Positions 1 through 10,539 of a DNA stretch of 64,000 bases are shown here, in pieces. This DNA is from Paraescarpia echinospica (lineage: Eukaryota > Annelida > Polychaeta > Sabellida > Siboglinidae). The DNA lies in contig CM034532.1 of the NCBI GenBank assembly GCA_020002185.1, positions 52,409,944 to 52,473,943 of the forward strand, in the 5' to 3' direction. A program made the translations under genes and the position numbers. The notes below the pieces were generated by a model. It worked only from the letters and a program-made list of their open reading frames with translations, did no database searches and was not told the DNA's origin. How positions within the stretch are numbered: position 1 is the stretch's first letter; each line of letters begins with the position of its first letter.

Positions 1-2
1 GG

Positions 3-117
3 TCATTGTTCACATTTGCCTGCCTTCTCCGTCTTCCCGACACCCTCGATCACCACATCGCATGTGGCCACGGCCATTACCTCGTCCCCGGGCCCCTCCA
101 CCAGTTTCTGCCACAAA
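3..117 (-). CDS. Candidate terminal coding exon, unidentified gene
   Basis: On the minus strand a TTTCAG acceptor is followed by an open frame that begins LWQKLVEGPGDEVMAVAT and ends ...KAGKCEQ with a TGA near the window edge. The GC content is well above that of the surroundings, as in a real exon. The GDEVMAVA..V..VGKT pattern is faintly like a hotdog-fold thioesterase strand, but I do not identify the family. It needs two bases from an upstream exon (phase 2), which I did not find. It may be the end of the gene that starts with the five-codon exon at 1,006-1,020. Confidence 0.3.
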
Positions 118-1005
118 CTGAAATATTAACAAACATCCAATTTAAATTACCATTGTAATATGAATGACTACATGTGTTCAAAATTCAGAATAATTCAAGT
201 ATGTATGCTACTATTTAGTGTACTAACTATCCTGTTCACAAGATTATTTTCTTTGCACCTCTCTTTTTAAAAACATCTGGAGATTTGAGAAACCATGGCC
301 AAGGAACATTTTTTTAAGGTATCTCGTGCGCACAGATTTAATGTATGCAATCCAGCTCTGCTCATACGAAATGTACATATTTACTGGCTATGTCTAAAAA
401 ATCAGGTTTTGCCTATAGTAGGCTATATGACATTTGCTCAAAACACTGAATGCACAATGGCTTATCACTTTGCTGTAAATACCCTGCTCCACCAATTACT
501 AATTAAGACAAAGGATTTTAACCAATACAACACAAGAGAGGGTAATCTCACAAACAGGAACTACCCTGTCAATTGTGGCATTTTACCATCCCTGGTTATC
601 ACATTCCAAGGACGGCGCGAAAATCAGAAATATGTCCCAAGTCCCAGATTTAGGCAAGAAAATAACATCCACGACCAGGTTAATCCTCTTGCTATCGTTG
701 CATATACTGATATTGTCGTGTGCATTTTTGTTCAGTGCATGCTAAATACTGTGCAATGCAGTTTTACTAACTGGAAAGGCTCGACACAGACCCAGTCCCC
801 GCTGACACCGACTACAGCCGTCGCCGTCGGCAGACGTTATAATTCTACTAAATCAAAACATTGTTCAGCTGACGGCATTGGGAAGCAGAATAAATAAACA
901 ATGCATACGCTTCCTACACTTATAAAAAATAACTGTCAATAATAACTCAATATACATATGTCTACAAATTGCTTATTTAAAATGCCATTGGTTGAATCAA
1001 CTCAC

Positions 1006-1020
1006 CTCGGAATCTGACAT
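1006..1020 (-). CDS. Candidate first coding exon (MSDSE)
   Basis: The minus strand reads ATG TCA GAT TCC GAG followed at once by a strong 5' splice site, GAG|GTGAGTTG. A short initial exon coding M-S-D-S-E in phase 0 is plausible and would belong to the gene ending at position 3. At least one linking exon between 118 and 1,005 would be needed and was not recognised. The plus-strand open frame over 295-897 shows no domain and is probably chance. Confidence 0.3.
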
Positions 1021-2371
1021 GTTGGCTGTGTGTGTCAATGGTCTTTGCGTGCTTCACTGCACGTGCATGAATATTCATTATACTCAGGCTGCATAATTAA
1101 TCATCCACGTGGCAGCAAGCTCAAAATGATTCGCGTAAACATAATTATTAATCGGCTTTTTGCGCAGATAACACCCAAATGATGCATAAACATGCACAGA
1201 AAGTACTTATGGGAAATTATCACGTTTTGATACAGTACAGTTAAGGTGCACACGGCAACCAACACTCCAGTCCACAGTGCATGCGTTACCTATACACCAA
1301 ACTATTGACGTAATGTGATAATTGCTATGCATGTGTTTTTCTCTGTGCATGACAACAGTGTAGTATCAACTGTAAATTTAAATATTGACAGTTATCGTTG
1401 ATCATCACACATTGAACTATTGGTAGTAACAAATGAGCAGGACTATTTGTGTACCAAAATAAAATGTTTGTAAACGTGTTTTCGTTTTACTTTACCAACC
1501 TAACAGCCTAACAAATATTAACATTAATTTATTTTGCTAGTTAAAAATAAGCATATTTTGCCTGCTTTGTGTTATTATTACAGAGATTTAATTTTTCAAC
1601 TAATTTTGTTTTATTATTTGTGTTGTTTTATTCCATTTTAATGGTTTCATTTATTTTAATGTATTTTATGTATGCCAACACTGCTTGTTAAACGGATATG
1701 AATCGTGGCTAGTTTGCTGAATATCACAAGGCAGATATAAGTTTGTATAAGAGCTTTATACATAAAGCCACAATCATTATGCATGAATATATTATGCAGA
1801 TTACATAATTAAAATGATCATTTTTAATGTATTTTACTTCTATTTGTATTATGTTTAGTGCCTCTGGTAGGTATTTTACCCAGACTCATGGCTCATTATA
1901 AATGTTTAATAATAAATAAATAAATTTTTAGTCCAATGAAAAATATAAACTCTAAATCACAATCCTTATGTTTGTTAAATACGTTGTCGATTGGTAGATC
2001 AGATGCAAAGGAAGCCAATGAATGCAGAAAGAGGCAAATAGACCCCGGCACCTAGGAGGAGATCCACTTACAGTCCCTCCGAGTTAACGTATTAATATAT
2101 ACGCCAACAATAAATAGTACTGCTAAACTAAAATGTAACAACAAATGCTATAGGAAGATTTTGAATATTATCTCTGTGGTTGTGACTGACTGCGGTCATT
2201 TCATAATGCAGATCTCTGTTGCACAAACACGTTCTGTTATTTATGTTAAGGGTAACACAATACCATCCTCTAGTTTAAGAGGATGTGCTGTTTAATGTCT
2301 TAGCATAAATACATCTAATTACACGGTGAGCCAGTGTGTTGAATATTCGTTGAATATATGTTGATTAAGAA
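1021..2371. other. AT-rich intergenic stretch, nothing recognised
   Basis: No coding frame of note, no tandem array and no recognisable transposon ends on either strand. If the candidate exon at 1,006-1,020 is real, the start of this stretch would be its promoter side. Confidence 0.4.
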
Positions 2372-2536
2372 CCTGGGGCCGGTTTCATGAAGCGCACTTA
2401 AAGTTACGCAATTACTTGGCATCACATGTTTGCGTAAACTCCTATGCTCGCTTATGTAAAAAAATCACGTAATTTATTAAGACAGTCATCTTAGCGCGAA
2501 GAACATTCTTAGCCGCTTCATGAAACCGGCCCCAGG
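2372..2536. mobile_element. MITE with ~23-bp terminal inverted repeats
   Basis: The left end CCTGGGGCCGGTTTCATGAA(GCG) is matched by its exact reverse complement at the right end, giving ~23-bp perfect inverted repeats around ~120 bp of non-coding DNA. It has no coding capacity, so it is a non-autonomous DNA transposon. I see no convincing target-site duplication, so the superfamily is left open. Confidence 0.8.
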
Positions 2537-2940
2537 AGTACAGCATCGTGTCTCCATAGTCCATATTGGATGTCTTCATTTACAACAGTTGAAGCACATA
2601 CTTAACCAAGTGAACACAATAACCCAATGTATCTTGAAATATGTAAACATTCAATATGGAAGATATTATTCATGGCTCCAAAATTAATTTAATTTTAATA
2701 CCATGTTTAATTCTTGCTATTAAAATGTACACATTCAATTTGAATAAAGTTTAACAATCAACAGCATTTCTGCTTATCAACATTAACAAATGATAACACA
2801 TTTTCTATAAATGCTGTCATAACATAAATAGGTTTTCTTAATAATTTGTTATTAAATTGAAATGAAGACCACTTGCAATATTCTACCCAAAAACATGGAA
2901 ATTATATGGTCAATAAATACCTTGTGGTGGACGTCCACTG

Positions 2941-2964
2941 TGTGTGTGTGTGTGTGTGTGTGTG
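2941..2964. repeat. (TG)n microsatellite
   Basis: Twelve uninterrupted TG dinucleotides. Confidence 0.95.
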
Positions 2965-3642
2965 GCTTCTATGACCAGTGGCCAGTTGCTCACGTCATGT
3001 GTCCACTGCTCCACAGACCAGATGTACCTACAGGAGACAAACAGTACTATTACCATCAGATGCAAAGTTCACCAGTTCCTAGGTGCCAAGAAACAGCTGC
3101 AACCAAATAGACTTGATCCAACCGCTCAGATTTCTTGGCAACAATGAGCCAGGCTAATTACGCATTAATCATCCAGCTGATTGTGTGAATACTATAGGAG
3201 TCTATGATGACACCTGTAGGTCATCCCACAGGAAACACTGGGCTCTACATATCGATTCCAAACTAGTAATGTGTCTAACATATGGCTCCATGGTGGAGCC
3301 TGATAAGAGCAGACTACAGTCATTACATAGGAATACACAATGAAACACCAACAGCTGTTGACAGTTTCCTGTAAACAGATGCCCGTAATATTTTTTTGAA
3401 TTAATATAGTAATATTACATTAATTATTAATTAGAGTACCTGGTGATTCTTACTTGGTACATTCTTCTGTAATTATTCTATTATAATATTCTTAATTACT
3501 GTAGATTTATTCTGTAATGCCTATTTCGTTCCCTTCTATGTGAATCAGACACTAACAGTCACTATTTCTTTCTATATTCACTCTTACCAATACTTTGTCA
3601 CCATATTTTGTTGTTGTCAAATGATATGCTCACACTTATTTG

Positions 3643-3672
3643 TGGCTATACTGATAAGCATCAGTATAGCCA
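3643..3672. repeat. Perfect hairpin, 13-bp arms, 4-nt loop
   Basis: TGGCTATACTGAT, loop AAGC, then ATCAGTATAGCCA. The hairpin is also flanked by direct copies of CACACTTATT. No associated gene or element was recognised. Confidence 0.85.
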
Positions 3673-3721
3673 CACTTATTCTAATATTAACATTTACAAT
3701 TTAAAATTTATATAATAATTT

Positions 3722-4149
3722 ATGTTAATATTGTGTGGCCCAACCAACCCACTAACATCCACAATGTCTTGTGAGGCCCCAACCAACCCACTAACATCTA
3801 GAATGTCTTGTGAGGCCCCAACCAACCTAATACCATCCACAATGTCTTATGAGGCCCTAACCAGTCCACTAACATCTACAATGTCTTATGATGCCCCAAC
3901 CACTCCACTATCATCAACACTGTCTTATGAGGCCCCAACCAACCCATTAACATCCACAATGTCTTCAGAGGCCCTAACCAGTCTACTAACATCTACAATA
4001 TCTTCAGAGGCCCCAACCAGTCCACTAGCATCTACAATGTCTTATGAGGCTCCAACCAGTCCACTAACACCCACAATTTCTTATGAGGCCCCAACCAGCT
4101 CACTAACATCCACAATGTCTTGTGTGGCCCCAACCAGTCCACTAACATC
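3722..4149. repeat. ~39-bp minisatellite A, left block
   Basis: About eleven copies of a ~39-bp unit of the form CCAACCAGTCCACTAACATC plus CACAATGTCTTGTGAGGCC. The unit is close to a multiple of three, which is why it stays open and seems to encode a TSTMSCEAPTSPL-like repeat protein; I regard that as an artefact. It runs directly into reverse-transcriptase coding sequence at 4,150. A second block of the same unit, same orientation, lies at 7,258-7,725 beyond the LINE. Confidence 0.9.
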
Positions 4150-4519
4150 GACTACGAGAAGGCTTTCGACTCAATGCAAACTCAAGCAATATTGACCTCA
4201 GTGTACATCAAATTCCTGAAAGACATCTACACCAACAGCTCGGTGACAGTCCAACTACACAAAAAGAGCAACAAGATCAACATCAAGAGAGGAGTATGAC
4301 AGGGTGACTCCATATCACCCAAGCTGTTCACGGCAACACTCAAAAGCGTATTCCGAGGACTGATCTGAGAAACCAGAGGCTTGAGGATGGACAGAGAATA
4401 TCTCAGTTATCTTCGCTTCACCAGCGACATACTCATACGTGTTACTACAGCGCAACAACTACAAAAATGGGCCAAGTGGCCCTGAAGTCCTTTGGACTAA
4501 TACGTCTACAAGTGACCCC
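4150..4519 (+). mobile_element. RTE-like LINE fragment, reverse transcriptase middle part
   Basis: The frame starting DYEKAFDS continues through a QGDSISPKLFTATL block and a degenerate ..YLSYLRFTSDILI block, where the catalytic ADD of an intact enzyme has become a non-consensus SD. This is the RT palm of an RTE/BovB-like non-LTR retrotransposon. Several in-frame stops make it dead. The sequence breaks off where the R1 repeat begins and resumes at about 6,599. Confidence 0.75.
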
Positions 4520-6598
4520 GGCTGACCAAATGAGTGATAAGTCGGAAAAATTGTAACATTGTTTTCTTACATCCTTGTAAAGGTTTGATAGGGTGCTTTA
4601 CACGGTTTCAAAAAATATGACTGCTACAAAAATTGGCAAAGTTATGGAGCATTGAACATGGTAGGGATCAAAAAGTGAAAATGAAGAAAACGGCTGTTGA
4701 AGTTTTACATTATATATGCAAATGGATTGCATGGAAATATTACATGCACAACATTCAAATGTGGCACACAGTATGTAATATGTATGTTATGTTGCAATGA
4801 TACACTGGAAGTACAAATGTGCTGCTACAAAGACTTATCAAGTTATGCCAGATTATGTCTTCATGTGTAAAACTAAGAGGACAGATTATCTGAGAGCAAA
4901 AGGTAGACTCACTGTTTGACACAGTTTAAAACCTACAGGCAACTGTCCAGTTTAACAGGGGTCTAGTGGCTTAATGCTGTCTGTTGACACAAGCTACTGC
5001 CAGTGACCAATTACATATTAGTCACAGCTTCCATCAAACAATAGCAGGCAGAGAATCTTAGCTCCACAGCTGGGTGTAATACACAACCAGAGACACCACT
5101 GATTCATGGTTAAGAAGATTAGCTCAATGCACCAACTAAGACAATACACAACACTGTGAGTGACAGTGTCCAGAGGGAGGCTTAAGCAGTGTCCTCATTG
5201 CTGAATAGATCAATTAAACCTGCCAAGTGGGTGACATTCTGCACAAGTGTTCATTAATCCTTAGTGATTGTTCAGAACACCAGACTGACCACATACCTAA
5301 ACAAAGCGAATGTAATAGGTGAAGAACAGGCAGTGTTCAGATAGGGGTATTGGTTGAATTGTATTTGTCTCGACTCAAAAGGCTTTATTGTGTCTTCATC
5401 GATTATAAGAAAGCATTTGATTTAGTAGACCGGTCCTCCCTGTGATCTAAGATAATTTCATGCGGTATTAATGGTATTGCGTTGAAAGTTGTATACAACA
5501 TGTACAAAAATGCTAAATCATGTATAAATGAGGGCCAGGCTGTGTCAGCCTTCTTCTCATGTGTAGAGGTATGGCAAGGAGAAAACTTGTGTCCTTTGTT
5601 ATTTGCTATTTACCTGAATAATTTTGAACACTGTTAGTCACAATTATAACGGACTTGACATGGCAGCTGGTTAAATTTACATATATAGTGTATAGCAGAA
5701 CTATGTCAACTCTTCTAATGGTTGACATTTGGTTGTTTCAGGTGTCAACTATATTGTGAATCTGTAATTATTAGTCTATATTGATACAATTGATTTACAC
5801 AGTACCATGTCTACACAAGGCATGGCAAGCGTAAACAGAACAGTAGAATGCATTTGATATAAATAAAGTGTAGGATATTTCACTCTATAGTTGTCCAGAA
5901 TATTAATTTTCTATGTTTGTCACCTACAGGTTTCTACAGACAATACATCTTTAACCAATAGACACCACAGTCACACCATTTTATAATAATTAAATGAACA
6001 TCAAAATAAACACAACTTGCAATTATAGAAAATCAATAGTTTTGAAGATACAGTTTAAAAGTTTTAGGCAACTGTTCAGTCTAACAGGGGTCAAGTGTGT
6101 CTACTCTGCCTGGGTGCTGTGACCAATTAAAGATTAGTCAAGGTCTCAATGGCCTAGGCTGTAAAAATTAGTCACAGCTTTTGATTTTCTGGCACACTAC
6201 ACAACATCTTCTGTTGGGGGTGATCTCAAGGGCCTTTCTCAAAACCACATCACTAGATAATGTAAACCTTTTGCACTTTGGGGGCCCCTTAGGTGCCCTT
6301 AGAATGATTCAATCAAATACAGATTTCTTGTATGTAGTGGCAGCACCCTAAGATACATCTATGCAAAATTAGAAAAAAAGTTGCTGAACAGTTTTTGAAA
6401 AAATAGGCCAAATGTTAAGTTTTTACCAGTTTTGAGGTCCTTGGAGGCCCTAGGGAGCCCTTAAAATGATTAAATCAAATACAGATTTCTCGTGCATAGT
6501 GGCAGTGCCCCAAGATCCATGAACGGTTTCTGAGATACGGCAGCTAACGGCGGACACAGAGTGATGGCAATAGTCCCTTGGACCTTTGGCCAAAGGAC
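4520..6598 (+). mobile_element. Repeat R1, copy 1 (~2.1 kb)
   Basis: A ~2-kb sequence starting GGCTGACCAAATGAGTGATA, repeated on the minus strand at about 39,195-41,340. It contains a short decayed RT fragment at about 5,380-5,635 (IDYKKAFDLVDRSSL, then ISCGINGIALKVVYNMYKNA) and two similar ~100-bp segments near its end (6,300-6,400 and 6,470-6,520). It separates two halves of an RTE-like LINE, so it appears to have inserted into that LINE. No terminal inverted repeats were seen. Confidence 0.7.
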
Positions 6599-7253
6599 TA
6601 AAAATGCTGCAGGAGCTAGCTGATGAAAGTGAAAAACAACGTCTGAAGATGAACATTTCGGAGACAAAAGTGATGCTAGAAAATGACACACCAATATATA
6701 TCAACACCATGAGAGAACGTTGAAAGCTATGTCTATCTGGGACAGCGATACAGTATCAGAGACAAAAACCAAGACAAGGAGATTCAAAGAAGGATCACTG
6801 CCGACTGGACAGCATTCGCCAAACACTGCGACATCTTCAAGGGTAACTTTGGAACCTGCTTGAAGAGACAAGTTTACAACTCATGTGTACTTCCAGCGAT
6901 GACATACGGCACGGAAACGTTGGCACTCACCATCCAGGCAAAGAACAAGCTAGCAGCCACACAAACAAAGACGGAAAGGAGTATGTTAAACATCACATGT
7001 CGGGGGAGAAAAACAAACATCTGGGTAAGACAGAAGACAAAGGTCATAGACGTGATAGAACAAATCAGAAGACACAAACTGGAGACCTTATACGAAGGGA
7101 AACGATCTAGAAGAAGACCGATGAGACGGTGAAGAGACGAACTAAATGAGTACTGGAAGGGCACCATCTGGCAGACGATAGTGCAAGACAGGCAGATTTG
7201 GAAACGACATGCCGAGGCCTTTGCCCAACCACGGGACACTATGATGATGATGA
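6599..7253 (+). mobile_element. RTE-like LINE, C-terminal part and 3' end
   Basis: The frame picks up with LQELADESEKQRLKMN, then a YVYLGQRY block, RRITADWTAFAKHCDIFKGN, LKRQVYNSCVLPAMTYGTET, and ends with TIWQTIVQDRQIWKRHAEAF and a (ATG)n-rich tail. That is the thumb and C-terminal region and 3' tail of an RTE-like element. Frameshifts and stops break it. It continues the fragment at 4,150-4,519 across the R1 insertion. Confidence 0.8.
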
Positions 7254-7257
7254 TATG

Positions 7258-7725
7258 TTGATATTATGTGCCCCCAACCAACCCACTAACATCCACAATG
7301 TCTTCTGAGGCTCCAACCAACCCACTAACATCCACAATCTCTTGTGAAGCCCCAACCAGTCCACTGACATCCACAATGTCTTGAGGCCCCAAACAGTCCA
7401 CTAACATCCACAATGTATTGTGTGGCCCCAACCAGGCCACTAACACCAACATCCACAATGTCTTGTGTAGCCCTAACCAGTCCACTAACATCCACAATAT
7501 CTTTTGAGGCCCCAACCAGTCCACTAACATCCACAATGTCTTGTGAGGCCCTAACCAGTCCACTAACATCCACAATGTCTTGTGAGGCCTCAACCAGTCC
7601 ACTAACATCCACAATGTCTTGTGAGACCCCAACCAGTCCACTAACATCCACAATGTCTTGAGGCCCCAACCAGTCCATTAACATCCACAATGTCTTGTGA
7701 GGCCCCAACCAGTCCACTGACATTC
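7258..7725. repeat. ~39-bp minisatellite A, right block
   Basis: About twelve copies of the same unit and orientation as the block at 3,722-4,149, starting immediately after the LINE 3' tail. The lead-in sequences of both blocks are also alike (TATGTTAATATTGTGTGG against TATGTTGATATTATGTGC). Long open frames on both strands here are a consequence of the repeat. Confidence 0.9.
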
Positions 7726-7800
7726 ACAACATCTGCGATTAAAATTACTATCACACAAAATGGAAACTTCTGATGAATTCAGTAATACAGAATGTTTAAA

Positions 7801-7804
<4 letters not shown>

Positions 7805-7833
<29 letters not shown>
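7805..7833. repeat. (TA)n microsatellite
   Basis: Uninterrupted TA dinucleotides. Confidence 0.95.
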
Positions 7834-7836
<3 letters not shown>

Positions 7837-8662
7837 CTGTATATAGTTACCGGGTTGTTGTTCGGTCCACACCAAAATCCGTCGCTTTGAATCTCGTGAG
7901 ATCTAGCCGCTGACCTCTTTGTATGATTTATGAGAATTGAGCGTGACTTTCGAAGGCAATTACGTCACGTGCATCAACATATCTTTTTCACTGGTTATAA
8001 CTGCTAGCACGGTAAATGATGTTACCAAAGTTTTCGTATGGCACTGTGTTTTCGTACAGAAAATGTATTTCACTAAAACCAACTTTTCTGACAATTTATT
8101 TGCATAACGTGAGACATATAAGTGATAAGGAGTTACAATATTGATATCTTTCACAAATCTTTCTTCAGATGTTTCTGAAAACAGCATGTTTATAATATTG
8201 GCACGATTGTCAACAAGATCATGTTACAACGAAACACTTAAAACATATCAACACAAAACCCACACAAAGTGAGTTCATATCAAGCTCTGGCACCTAGTAA
8301 ATATAATGACAATGGATAAATGCCAGGAGCGACTCCACCTTCAGTGTCTACCTATGTTTACCTGTCTACCTGTGTCTGGTACGGTCTACCTGCATCTACC
8401 TGTGTGTGCTGACTGGGCTCAGATCTTGCTGTGGCCTATGTCCCATACAAAAGAAACTTTAACAAAACACAAGTACCCTGAGGGCTGGGTGTGTATGAGA
8501 ACTATGTATGACCCCATCCATCAAACTGTCACACAGGGCAGGCCTGGGGGGGTTAGGAAGACTACTGGCTGTGTGAATCTCAGAAAACTACTGCTGTGGT
8601 CTGAGACACTATTCCCACATCCAACTGAGGACTATGTGACTGTGGTTTCTAAGTTATGTTAC
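7834..8662. other. Unassigned sequence
   Basis: A 120-codon plus-strand frame at 8,306-8,668 has low-complexity repeats (CLPMFTCLPVSGTVYLHLPV) and no domain I recognise. Its downstream end touches the LINE fragment at 8,663. Probably non-coding. Confidence 0.4.
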
Positions 8663-9560
8663 GTCTAAAGTTTTTGAAAAAATCTTGCTCAGCAGAATGG
8701 ATGATTTTTTAATAACCAGTGACAACCAGTTTGGTTTTAAAAAGAAGCATGGCACTGACATATGCATTTATGTACTAAAAGAGGTTATTGCTAAATATCA
8801 AGCCTTAAATAGCTGTTTGTTTATGTGTTTTCTTGATGCTTTTGACCGTGTAAACCATACTGTACTTTTTAAAAAGCTAATTGACAGATATGTTCCTGGT
8901 TACATTGTTAGAATCCTAGTGTTTTGGTATGCGAACCAACAAATGGGGTAGTCATGTGTCTGACAGTATTTATGTAAGTAATGGAGTTAGACAGTAGGTA
9001 TTTTATCCCCCCTATTTGTTCAGTGTTTATGTGGATGGTTTATCCACTGTACTTAATGGTTGCAATGTAGGATGTTATGTAGGATATAATTGTGTAAATA
9101 ATATTATGTATGCTGATGATCTTGTAGTATGTTGTCCATCCAGCAGGGGATTACAGACCCTTCTCACCGTCTGTGGTCAATATGGATTATCTCATGACAT
9201 AAGGTACAATGCCAAAAAGAGTATGGTCATGATAATTATAAACAAGAGTTGTAAGAATGTTAAATTTCTTAGTTTTATGCTTGGTAACGACAAACTATGT
9301 GAGGTAGAATCTGTAAAATGTTTGGGTCATATCATTTCAAATAGTACGCTAGATGACAATGATATATCTAGACAATGTCGCCAGTTGTATGCACAAGGCA
9401 ACATGGTCATAAGAAAATGTCATATGTGTTCAAATGATGTAAAGAAAACATTGTTTACTACTTTTTGCTCACCTATGTACTGCCCATCCTTGGTGGAATT
9501 TTCATAACTATGCTATCAGGAAATTGTATGTATCTGACAACAATATATTTTGAATGGTGT
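8663..9560 (+). mobile_element. 5'-truncated LINE, reverse transcriptase
   Basis: Begins with SKVFEKILLSRMDDFL, then DNQFGFKKKHGTD, FLDAFDRVNHTVLFKKL, and after a frame break the catalytic block NIMYADDLVVCCPSSRGLQ followed by FNAKKS-like and CLGHIIS-like blocks. Order and motifs are those of a CR1/Jockey-like non-LTR retrotransposon RT. It is disrupted by stops around 8,951-9,015 and ends by 9,507-9,560. No endonuclease domain precedes it, so it is 5' truncated. Confidence 0.85.
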
Positions 9561-9614
9561 TAGGTTATGACAGATACTGTAGTGCTAGTGAAATGTTTGT
9601 TAACACCTCAAACA

Positions 9615-9840
9615 TAGTACCACCTCTCTGTGTATTAACACAGTCCTTCAAACACAGTGTCACCCAACATAGTGCTACCTCTGTGTGTATTGACAGGTTC
9701 ATCAACTATAGTGCCACCTCTCTGTGTATTAACACAGTCCTTCAAACAGTGTCACCCAACATGGTGCCACCTCTGTGTATATTGATACTGTCCCTCCAAC
9801 ACTTGAACAGTGCCATCTCTGTGTGTTATGGAGTCAACAC
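9615..9840. repeat. Degenerate tandem repeat
   Basis: About four imperfect copies, each ~50-60 bp, sharing GTGCCACCTCTCTGTGTAT and CAGTCCTTCAAACA-like blocks, directly downstream of the LINE fragment. Only part of the unit is conserved between copies. Confidence 0.6.
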
Positions 9841-9865
9841 CCCATTACCTGCTGACACACACTAG

Positions 9866-10539
9866 GCTGGTTTTGGGCCCCGTGGCTGTCCACAGGGCAA
9901 AGCAGAGTCAACAATACACAATAACAACTGCCATTCCAACTGCTGTAAAGTTATAAACAACTGTCCATAGTCTAGCTTGTGGAAGCAACTGTATACAGAA
10001 TAAACACAGACAACACAGGTACTCTTTATAGACAATGCAGTTTATTTTTTTTAAACATAAAAAACAAGTACCTAGTTCAACAAACAGTAAAGTGATACAC
10101 AATTGTGGGTTGACAGTAGAGCCAATTACGGCTGTAACCAGTCGATTTAGATGATAGTAAGATTTATAAATTATTAATTGACCTGGTCATGGTCAAAGTT
10201 CTGGTCACTGTGATATACGAGATATACGCAAACTAAAACTTAGTAAAACGACAACAGCCAGGTTTAGATTTGGTTCTATACACACAGACACAAACTGGTC
10301 AGTACAACTTGACCTTCATCAGAAACTGACCACAATATGACAGTAGGTAAATATCCATTGACATACTGATAGGATTCAAGTTTGAACAGTCGTGTAGTTG
10401 TTTACTCAAACCTCTAGAGAGTGTACAGTTTTATAATTGCTCACAATATGGAGATCACGATGCAGCACTTTGTATGTTTTTTGTATTAAATTACAAATCT
10501 GGTTTATAATTTGGATAGCGTACTTCATCGCATGTCAGT
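9866..10539. other. No gene recognised
   Basis: AT-rich sequence between a LINE remnant and the 33-bp array. Nothing supported on either strand. Confidence 0.4.

Noticed and set aside
295..897. 200-codon plus-strand open frame
   Set aside because: No domain, unremarkable composition, lies in the presumed intron of a possible minus-strand gene.
7264..7723. Long minus-strand frames with a repeating DWLGPHKTLWMLV-type peptide
   Set aside because: Product of minisatellite A; both strands are open because of the repeat period.
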